Assembly (NCBI GenBank): GCA_025266875.1
Contig: JALLLT010000174.1
Location: forward strand, 1 to 11,721
Origin: Fennellomyces sp. T-0311
Taxonomy: Eukaryota; Mucoromycota; Mucoromycetes; Mucorales; Lichtheimiaceae
DNA: 11,721 nucleotides
Direction: 5' to 3'
Shown: positions 1-6,734 of the stretch, one piece after another
How positions within the stretch are numbered: the stretch's first letter is position 1
Layout: each line of letters starts with the position of its first letter
The notes under the pieces: generated by a model
What the model was told of the DNA's origin: nothing
The model's database searches: none
What the model saw: only the letters and a program-made list of their open reading frames with translations
Translations under genes and position numbers: made by a program

Positions 1-316
1 GAGGGTCGAAACGCCATAATTGTGGCATAGTTTGTACATTGAAAGTATGATCGGTGATATCTCCGGGTGATAGATATAGCAAGTTTTCAAACTAAAGAGA
101 ACTTGGTTTAACTGTAAGAACGCATGCGACATGTCAACTTACATTTGGATATGCGGTTCTTAAGTGTAAAAGTGCAGGTTGACTTCGAAACTGTTGCATT
201 GTAGTTGCAATGGTTTGATCGACGCATTCTTTTTTATGCCTAAAATGATAATCATGGGTACCAAAAATCAAGCGCCTGCAGTTTCCACAATGCTTTTCAA
301 ATGCGTTCTGCGACAT
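1..316 (-). CDS. 5' part of a zinc-finger-like protein gene, runs off the window
   Basis: Partial minus-strand gene of unknown function. I read exon 1 as 316-143 and exon 2 as 91-1, joined over a 51-nt intron (142-92) with a GTAAGT donor, a GTTAAAC branch-like site and a CTCTTTAG acceptor. Both exons are phase 0 and exon 2 is open to the window edge, giving 88 visible residues. The first in-frame ATG is at 316. An in-frame stop lies further upstream with no other ATG, so this start is favoured. Residues 10-31 hold C-x2-C, then a His cluster and H-x3-C (CGNC...FRHKKEC), which fits a C2HC-type zinc finger; this is motif reading, not a family match. It diverges from the coiled-coil gene at 440. 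An N-terminal zinc finger suits a transcription regulator or a transposase, and nothing visible decides between them. The codons are open and the splice signals good, so I believe it is real. Confidence 0.5.
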
Positions 317-439
317 TCCGGACGCCTGTGGCAGTGTGAAGGTGGAAGTGAAAGTTTGCACTTGTAAAATGTGGTGCGTGAAAAATAAATCAAGCGCTGG
401 CTGCTGCAGAATACGCGACTTCTCCCTTTTTCAATCACC
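317..439. promoter_or_regulatory. Shared promoter region of two divergent genes
   Basis: 123 bp separate the minus-strand ATG at 316 from the plus-strand ATG at 440. The plus-strand start sits in a good Kozak context (CACCATGG). I see no clean TATA box. A CT-rich stretch (about 419-432) precedes the plus-strand start. The short distance suggests a bidirectional promoter; this is inference from geometry. Confidence 0.35.
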
Positions 440-825
440 ATGGCTTCGTTATCAGAGCAGACTGTCGTTCAAATGCGGAACAATGTCTACGGATTGATCA
501 ATGAAATGAAGGCTATCGTCTCTAAAGACATAGAAGAAGTAAAAAATGCAGTAGCCAAACTGAAAACTGATGTGAGAAATTTGACAGAGCAGGTCGAAGA
601 TCTCAAACAGCAAATGGAATCAAGCCAAGCTGCTGCTACAGATGCCCAACCAATGGTGTACTTACGCCCCGACTTGTCTGTATCCAACCCTTTTGAGAAC
701 ATGGTGATCAAAAGAACCGTGGAGCATCCAAAAAGTGGACATTTGTTACGGCAATTTTCATGGCCACTTTATGAAATGCTTGCCAATGACGTCCTCAAGA
801 CAACGACCTGGGATAGGTCCATATT
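440..825 (+). pseudogene. First exon of a coiled-coil protein gene, interrupted by a pogo transposon
   Basis: This is the N-terminal part of an unrecognised protein: 128 codons plus two bases. ATG at 440 lies in a CACCATGG context. Residues about 17-64 form a long heptad-like coiled coil rich in Glu, Lys, Leu and Val, with repeats such as VKNAVAKLKTDVRNL. After it comes the start of a second, probably helical region (NPFENMVIKRTVEHP, then LLRQFSWPLYEML). The reading frame nominally runs on to a stop at 1010-1012, but everything after 825 is transposon sequence, so the last ~62 residues of that frame are not native. The gene resumes in the same frame at 3364. An unspliced transcript would give a truncated, chimeric protein of 190 aa. 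It may be a broken allele of a multi-copy, lineage-specific family; the family is not identified. Confidence 0.6.
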
Positions 826-847
826 CAGTCAAACCCCGCTTTGTGCA
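826..847 (+). repeat. 5' terminal inverted repeat of the pogo-like transposon
   Basis: Begins CAGTCAAACCCCGCTTTGTG and matches the reverse complement of 3340-3361 at 21 of 22 positions; the mismatch is the sixth base, A here and G there. The CAGT start is usual for pogo/Tigger ends. Just inside, 877-892 repeats parts of the end in inverted order (AAAAGCGGG and CGGGTGTGCA). Confidence 0.92.
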
Positions 848-1059
848 CCCGTGGGATTTCTAAATATTTTGATGCAAAAAAGCGGGTGTGCAGAAAAGTG
901 GGAGCTAGCAGTTTTTGTACATATTACTGTTGAAGGCTGTTGCAGTTTTGCTTTTCTGTTACATGCAGCGATACTTATTAAACCTAGCAATACGGAGGCT
1001 CTGACAGAATAGTAAGGATATAGTACTTGCTAGCGATGTGTGTGACGTGCTGTTTAGAG

Positions 1060-1067
1060 TATAAAAA
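1060..1067 (+). promoter_or_regulatory. TATA-box-like site upstream of the transposase gene
   Basis: TATAAAAA lies 58 bp before the transposase ATG at 1125, a plausible distance for a fungal TATA box and a short 5' leader. No other core-promoter motif is evident inside the 5' end of the element. Confidence 0.4.
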
Positions 1068-1124
1068 GCGGTAGTCCTGATGCTCAGGTAAATATATATA
1101 CTTTACTAAATTGTCATACATATC

Positions 1125-2937
1125 ATGAGTGAAAGCTTTACGCCTGAACAGAAAGATCGTCTTTGGGATGAATACGCGAGTAAGCCAGGCGGAAAACGTG
1201 TTCGCGAGTTGGTGACCTTTTTCAAGCTGGCCTATCCTACTGAGAAAGTACCCAATCGATCAACATTTTCACGATTCCTAAAGCGAAAGAGACAAGCAAT
1301 GCTAATCATTGGTGATCAACCAATGAGTGAAATGAGCAGACGACGAGTTAAAGCAAAGTTTTCAGTAAGTATTATTTTTATTGTTGATACGTTCATATGG
1401 ATGTATAACTGACAGATAGTAAATTGACATTTAAGGACGTTGAGGAATCCGTACATCTCTGGATTCAGGAATGTGAAAAGCGCAATCTGCCCATCAATTG
1501 GCAAACAATCAAGACTGCTGCTTGTGACTTTGCCAGTCAGCTTGGCTATCCACCTGGTGCCTTTAGAGCGTCAAACGGATGGCAGGATAGGTTTAGACGG
1601 CGGTACTCCCTTGGAAAAATTAAGATCTATGGCGAATCTGGAGCGGTTGATTTGGCCACATTGGAGAACCAGTTACCATATATTATCGACAAGGTTAAAA
1701 GCTATAAACCTCAAGATGTCTACAACATGGATGAGACAGCCTTGTTGTATTGCAATCCACCCGTCACAACAATCGCAAGCAAACGTATCGCAGGCATGAA
1801 GCAAGATAAGTCCCGTATGACAGTTGCTCTGACAGTCAATGCCGATGGAAGCGATTTCCGTGAGCCAGTTATAATCGGAAAGTCAATGCAGCCAACATGC
1901 TTCGGTAAAAAAAAAACGGGTAAGCCCAACTTCTCTTATAACAAGTATTCTATTTTAACGATTACTATCTGTGTAGCCGCTTCTCATGGGTTCTCGTTGT
2001 ATTTTGCAAACCAGACTGCATGGATGACTAGCGGTATCTTCAAAACATATCTACGTCGCTTCGACCAAGCTATGAGCTATGCCAATCGACATATATTGCT
2101 CCTCCTCGATAACTTTTCTGGCCATCGGTGTGATTACCAACCCAAAAACATTGAGTTGGTGTATCTTCCACCAAACACCACATCATATTCTCAACCACTA
2201 GACCAGGGAATCATTCGGGCATTCAAGTCCCACTTTAAGTAAGTTCGTCACTTTATACATTACCTAACTACTTATAAAATATGTACTTTTATATTAGTAA
2301 TTTCAAGTATGAGCGAGTGTACGATGAAACGTTGAAGCGCGGAGACCGCGAGTTAATTACGAATGGTGGTCAAGTATTCAAAGTATCCATACTCCAAGCA
2401 ATGAAGTGGGTCCGGATGGCATGGAAAGATCATGTTACAGCTGAAACTGTTCAACATTGCTTTGTGAAAGCATTACCTGGGGCATTCACGGCGCATATGG
2501 ATGACCAGTTTTGCGACCATTCGCTTCCAAGTGACACCGAATCTGTCCGTCAAGAAGAACTTGAAGACCAAATACGCGGCCATCTTTTTGGAATTTACGG
2601 TGTCGATTTTAGTGAGCTCCAGTACCAAGCCATGATTGATCCCGAATACGAACGTACCGCGACACCACCAATGATGAGCAATGAAGAGATCATTGCAATG
2701 GTTCAAGGAACACAGTATTCTGCCGATCATGAAGCAGATGAAGAAGCACAATTTGAAGAAGAGATACCGGTAGTGACGTCGAGACAAAAGTTCGAAATCA
2801 TTTCTTCAGTGCTGACGATTCTTGACGACGAAGAGTACTACAGTGTGAAAAAGGACCTGCGCGACTTACGCGACAAGCTCAAGAGAGAGGCGTTTTCTAA
2901 ACAATCATCGCTTGAAGACTTTTTTTTCACGGATTAG
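1125..2937 (+). CDS. pogo/Tigger-type transposase with CENP-B-like HTH and DDD catalytic core
   Basis: Transposase of the surrounding element; acts in the nucleus to bind the inverted repeats and cut and rejoin DNA. Inferred exons are 1125-1364, 1436-1919, 1977-2238 and 2298-2937 (541 aa). Introns are 71, 57 and 59 nt, with GTAAGT, GTAAGC and GTAAGT donors and TTTAAG, TGTAG and ATTAG acceptors. Domains: N-terminal HTH (about residues 5-60), CENP-B/Tc5-type HTH (about 81-140, with SNGWQDRFRRRYSL), then a DDE_1 core with Asp179 (MDETALLY), Asp286 (LLLDNFSGH) and Asp317 (QPLDQGIIRAF). The 30-residue gap between the last two is pogo-like. AWMTSGIF is the usual family motif between them. The C-terminal third is acidic and ends in QSSLEDFF (531-538), a PCNA-interaction box. 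No stop or frameshift is seen. The 57-nt intron is stop-free and in frame, so a model without it would carry 19 extra residues. Family assignment is secure; exact splice sites are inferred. Confidence 0.9.
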
Positions 2938-3339
2938 ACTAGTATTAGCTCGTCGAGCCCTTTAACACTTTTTTCTTGTTTTCTTGGAGTACTGGTTTTT
3001 TTTTAGTCTATAGCTCTTCTTACCCGTACTTGTTTCTTTTTGCAAATGTCATTAACATGGATATAAGTAAATATGTTGACCCAACATTTATCAGTATATC
3101 AACCTCTATAGGTCACATGTCGCATGCAAAGTAGTATGTGATATACATACTGTGTTTCCTGAGTGGTTACATCATGCATAATAACGTAGCCTATGCCATT
3201 TTGAGTAATTTTCCACCTTCGATTAGCTACACACTTCTGAAAAAGTGTTGCACGGTGCAAATGTGCAAATCTATTAAGTATTTTTGACATTTTCCAAAAA
3301 ATTGGTGCAGAACTCGTAGAGTATGCACCAAATGGGAGC

Positions 3340-3361
3340 TGCACAAAGCGGGGTTCGACTG
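3340..3361 (-). repeat. 3' terminal inverted repeat of the pogo-like transposon
   Basis: Mirror of 826-847 with one mismatch, ending in ...GACTG at 3361. Just inside it an 8-bp inverted pair (TTGGTGCA at 3302-3309 and TGCACCAA at 3324-3331) could form a hairpin or serve as a subterminal transposase site. Confidence 0.92.
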
Positions 3362-3363
3362 TT

Positions 3364-4578
3364 CAACATTTTCAAAAAGAATGTTATGCCATTTGCAGAA
3401 GGAATTGCAAGATTCATCCGCATAAGAGATCGAATCCCCGGGTCAGTATTGTGGCGGCAACTTACTGACAGCCAGTTTTATGACGCGGTCAGTATCCTAG
3501 AGAATGGTATAGGTGATTCTTTCCCTCTGAAGGCTTGTGCTGGGCACTGGGGCGCGGGTTTAATTATGGTGGAAGCATGGAGAAAAACTAGGTCAAAAGG
3601 TATAAGCAACGAAAGATAACAGAATAAATATATGTTGTTAACCTTCAGTGCATAGGGAACAAGGCAACAAATGAAACACTGCAACAGGAGCAGGAAAGGT
3701 ACGATATGTTATATTTCGAAGCTACTGGTCTAAATGTAAATGTTGACTAGTCTGGCGTCGGTGAAATCAGCCCGGAACACAGACGAGATGGCATATAATC
3801 ATCCGCATGAATTTGACGAACCAAGTCTACACGATTATTCAGATCTTCACGGTAATTCGAGCTGGGATATGTCGAGTGTATTGGATCATGCAAACTCGAC
3901 TGCTACGGCAACGCCGAGTGGCCATGCTCGTAACCTATCAACGGGGTTGTCGAGCAGTTCTGACCATACTCTACCCGCAACAACGCCAAATGGTTACGCT
4001 CATCTTTTGTCAGCGGAAATGTCGAGCAGTTCTGATCGTCTTGCACTTGCAACCATGTCAAATGGCTACGCAGATCTTCCACCCACAACAATGACTACCA
4101 GTTATACACATCCTTCAATCCCAGCGGGATCATCAAGCAGTTTCGTTCGTCTTCCACCCGTAACGATGACAAGCGATTATGCTCCTCCTCCACTCACAGG
4201 ATCGTCGAACGCGTTTAACAGGACTCAACCATTGGGAGATCGATTGAACACCATAGTAGCTCCTCCCCATCAGCCCATCTCAACTACTCTTGATGCAGAG
4301 TTAAGCGATGATGAGATACCCCTTAGACGCAAACGCAGGCGACAAGATCCCTCGGCAGCCCCAGGAACCATTCAGCAAGCAGAGTCCACAGCTGGCACAA
4401 GTATTTCAGATTAATCTTTTTGAACAACCAAACTTGGTAATTGATATTTTTATTAGATCAAAGCCTTGAAAACAACGGTCTTCAAGGAAATGAACGTGGT
4501 GTTGGCCCTGGCGTTCGTCGCGGTGCTGGTCGTGGTGCTGCTCATGGTGCTGGTAGTGGTACAGGTCGTGGTGCCTGA
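3364..4578 (+). pseudogene. Downstream exons of the transposon-interrupted coiled-coil gene
   Basis: Continues the frame of 440-825. Inferred exons are 3364-3599, 3656-3735, 3788-4400 and 4457-4578. The introns are 56, 52 and 56 nt with donors GTATAA, GTAAAT and GTATTT, all phase-compatible. The acceptor of the middle one (GACGAG, 3787) is weak, so that join is the least certain. Together with exon 1 the model is 478 aa. Content in order: a helical, aromatic region (SVLWRQLTDSQF, then DSFPLKACAGHWGAG and WRKTRSK), a Gln/Glu-rich helix, a Ser/Thr/Pro-rich segment with ~24-residue repeats, an acidic patch next to basic RRKRRR (nuclear-localisation-like), and a Gly/Arg/Ala-rich tail ending at a TGA (4576-4578). 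The architecture suggests a nuclear, perhaps nucleic-acid-binding protein. The family is unrecognised. The ORF beginning at 3323 is not a separate gene: its first 13 residues come from the transposon end. Confidence 0.55.
3908..4219 (+). repeat. Degenerate ~72-bp coding repeat (Ser/Thr-rich, ~24 residues)
   Basis: Within the downstream exons the protein repeats a pattern T-x-x-N-G-Y-A-x-L followed by SSSSD and a hydrophobic end. Two full 24-residue copies lie at about 3908-4051 (TPSGHA...SSSSDHTLPA and TPNGYA...SSSSDRLALA). Two more divergent copies follow (TMSNGYADLPP and TMTSDYAPPP). It looks like a low-complexity linker grown by tandem duplication. Confidence 0.6.
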
Positions 4579-5009
4579 AATGGCAGTAAAGGTGAAACCG
4601 ATGCCCAGCTTGGGCATCGACATGATGGCTAACATGGAACTGGGAGTGGGGGTGAAATGGTTGTCATTAGCTGGCATGATTTACTGCTACCCTACTATAT
4701 TTATCGTTAGTTCTTTCAATGTTACCTCTCCAAAATGATTGTATAGCATAATAAAATGGTGCTTGTACCACCCAATCGTGTTGTCGTTTAAACTATCCCA
4801 CATCATAAAATTAGACCAAATTTGCTGAATAAGGAGATCAGTCGGAGTGAAAAAAATATTGAAACTTGTTCAATATTTTGTGAGAAATCTTGAAATGTCT
4901 TCAATATACATATGGGAAAAATATTGAAAAAATATTGAAAACCTCCCTTTTTTTCCATATCTTCAGAATTGCATATTTTTCTGACATATTTCTCATATTT
5001 TTTTCCTAA
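4579..5009. other. Non-coding stretch with AATATTGAA hairpin
   Basis: The first ~100 bp continue the Gly/Arg-coding frame but with stops (TGA 4576, TAA in GATGGCTAACATGG), so they are either 3' UTR or a decayed C-terminus. Further on, AATATTGAAA recurs several times (4853-4940). A perfect 11-bp inverted repeat, AAAATATTGAA (4853-4863) and TTCAATATTTT (4869-4879), encloses a 5-nt loop. No gene is supported here. Confidence 0.5.
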
Positions 5010-5562
5010 GGTGTTGATGTGAAGAAAACTTAATGTACAACGCATATGAATAAGTGGAATTGGGGTGAGCAGCACGAAGTGATGCCATTTAAAGAAAAGA
5101 ATCATCATAGTGAGTAGAGTGAATACAGTTTATGTAAGAAAAAATAAGCACTTGTATGGATTGAGCGAATGAATTCAATGTATCAGAGGTTGCTATTGAT
5201 GTGAAAAAACTTAATGTACAACACATATGAATAAGTGGAATTGGAATGAGCAGCATGGAGTGATGCCGGTTAAAGAGAAGAAATATCAGTGTAAATGAAG
5301 TGAACGTTGTAAACGTAGTGAATACGGTTTATGTAAGAAAAATAGTCACTAGTATAGATAGAACTAATGAATTTAATATATCAGACGTTGTTCTTGATGT
5401 GAAAAGATCTAATGGATGACTTCCAAAACGTTTATACACTGCGTGATAAAATAAAATAAACGAGAATTGTTACACGGATTTCCTAATTCGACGATGGATA
5501 AACCTTAATCACCCCTCGATAAACAGCATTGGGGGGACGGGGATAACTTTTTTTTACTTAGT

Positions 5563-5579
5563 GTTTATCCGCGATAAAC
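5563..5579. repeat. GTTTATC-CGC-GATAAAC inverted repeat inside the 651-bp element
   Basis: A perfect 7-bp inverted repeat around CGC. The same half-site, (G/A)ATAAAC or its complement, recurs near 5455, 5497, 5518, 5623, 5957, 5998 and within both TIRs (GTTTATAC and GTATAAAC). Such spaced motifs fit transposase-binding sites; this role is inferred. Confidence 0.6.
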
Positions 5580-5638
5580 TTGGATATACCCGACGGTCTA
5601 TTGACCCCCTCTGACCCCCCTCAATAAACTTTTGCCAT

Positions 5639-5764
5639 TTATTGATTTCCGACCTTGGCTTCCATCTTGCGCTCTAATTCGGCCAATCTGCTCCGGATCT
5701 CCTCCAGCTGGATGCAGAGAGTGCTGTCCATGCCTCTCACCATCCTGTGCACATCCTGCATCAT
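5639..5764 (-). CDS. 41-codon coiled-coil ORF inside the 651-bp element, possibly a captured last exon
   Basis: ATG at 5764, TAA at 5641-5639. The product is amphipathic and helical: LEEIRSRLAELERKMEAK in its second half is a textbook coiled coil. Just upstream on this strand is a strong acceptor-like tract (TCTTTTTTTACAG, ending at 5783), followed by a second possible acceptor (ACGTAG, ending at 5774). So it may be the last exon of a longer gene rather than a free ORF. It is more GC-rich than the rest of the element. The longer overlapping frame at 5804-5598 lacks this pattern and is likely a shadow. Function not recognised. Confidence 0.35.
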   Translation of the reverse strand: MMQDVHRMVRGMDSTLCIQLEEIRSRLAELERKMEAKVGNQ

Positions 5765-6375
5765 CGTATGGATCTACGTCTTCTGTAAAAAAAGATGTTG
5801 ACATCCGATGAGCATCATCATAGACAAATCTTGCATGTATTGTTCAAATCACACAATTTCTGTGTGCCTGAGGTTGGTATCAGCCAGATACGCACTGTAT
5901 TTTATGGTGTTTGGAGAGAAAGAAATAGAGGAAACTAAAGAAGTACGTCTATCATGGATAAACCGAGTTTTGGAAGTCTTCTTGGAAATAGAAAGCGAAT
6001 AAACTTTATTCTACTTTGTATCACCCCATCTATTTATTCTGTATAAACGTTTTGGAAGTCATCCAATAAACAACACATATGAATAAGTGGAATTGGCAGT
6101 AACAACATGAAGTGATGCCAGTTAAAGAGAAGAAACATCACAGTGAATGTAGTGAATACGGTATACGTAAGAAAAATAAGCCTTCTAATAGGTAGGCCGA
6201 ATGAACTTAGTGCACCGAAAGTTTGCATTGGCGTGAAAAAAAACAACAGTGTAACACATATGAATCAGTAGAATCGGCATGAATAGAGTTAGTGTGTGTT
6301 ATGTAAGAAAGTTAAGCTCCAGTAAAGAAAAATTTAATCTAGCTCATGTATTGATGATGATTATTTGTAGAAGCA

Positions 6376-6734
6376 GAATGAATGTACAACACATGTGAAT
6401 GAGTAAAATTGGTAAAATAATAATAAAATCAGTTAAAAAAGGAAATTAGCCGTTACACAGATATGGTCACTGCTTTCACTGCGTTTCTAATGGTGCACTT
6501 ATTCATTTTGTACCCGATAATACTACTGCTTACTATCTTGCACACATAAGATTTTTTTCTGACTGGCGATAATTTTTAGTGCATAAGATGTATTCTTTAC
6601 CCTTAGATAGATGATAGCTTTTGATACACAAACACTTTTCATTCTGTTCACTATGGTGCTTGATTACCTTAAGCAGCACTACTTTGCATTGTTCTTACTA
6701 ACTCTACCGCTTCACATGTGTTACACATTCATTA
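6376..6734. other. Spacer of the large inverted repeat
   Basis: 359 bp of AT-rich sequence between the arms. Degenerate CACATGTG cores sit at both edges (about 6391-6398 and 6711-6718), then the sides cease to match. No ORF of note, no RNA motif and no internal tandem units are seen. Confidence 0.5.

Larger units (their letters stand above)
826..3361 (+). mobile_element. Complete pogo/Tigger-like (Tc1/mariner superfamily) DNA transposon
   Basis: A 2536-bp element with 22-bp terminal inverted repeats (one mismatch) and one intact-looking spliced transposase gene. It is flanked on both sides by TT (824-825 and 3362-3363). The expected target duplication for this superfamily is TA, so TT is either a mutated pair or a variant target. 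Element plus one TT is 2538 bp, a multiple of three. Removing them joins the frame at 440-825 to that at 3364 without a shift, which is strong evidence for the exact boundaries. About 300 bp precede the transposase ATG and about 420 bp follow its stop; both contain short inverted motifs related to the ends. Intact ends and an open transposase suggest a young, possibly active copy. Confidence 0.92.
5414..6064. mobile_element. Non-autonomous DNA transposon (651 bp) with 25-bp perfect TIRs
   Basis: Inverted repeats at 5414-5438 and 6040-6064 are identical over 25 bp and start GGATGACTTCCAAAACGTTT. The element is flanked by AAT (5411-5413 and 6065-6067). The empty site is preserved in the other palindrome arm at about 7043-7050, where AAT occurs once (as ATT on the plus strand). 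This fixes the boundaries and the 3-bp duplication. It encodes no transposase. A 3-bp duplication is usual for PIF/Harbinger and CACTA-like superfamilies, but the ends (GGATG) and the target AAT do not settle the class. It holds about ten ATAAAC/GTTTAT motifs and a short coiled-coil ORF. Confidence 0.88.

Noticed and set aside
826..1012. C-terminal ~62 residues of the frame starting at 440
   Set aside because: This part is translated from the transposon's inverted repeat and 5' region, not from the host gene.
3323..3361. ATG at 3323 as a real gene start
   Set aside because: The first 13 codons lie in the transposon end; the native frame enters at 3364.
4453..4738. Two low-complexity frames (Val-rich plus, Thr-rich minus)
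   Set aside because: They are other-frame readings of the Gly/Arg-coding repeat of the spliced exon.
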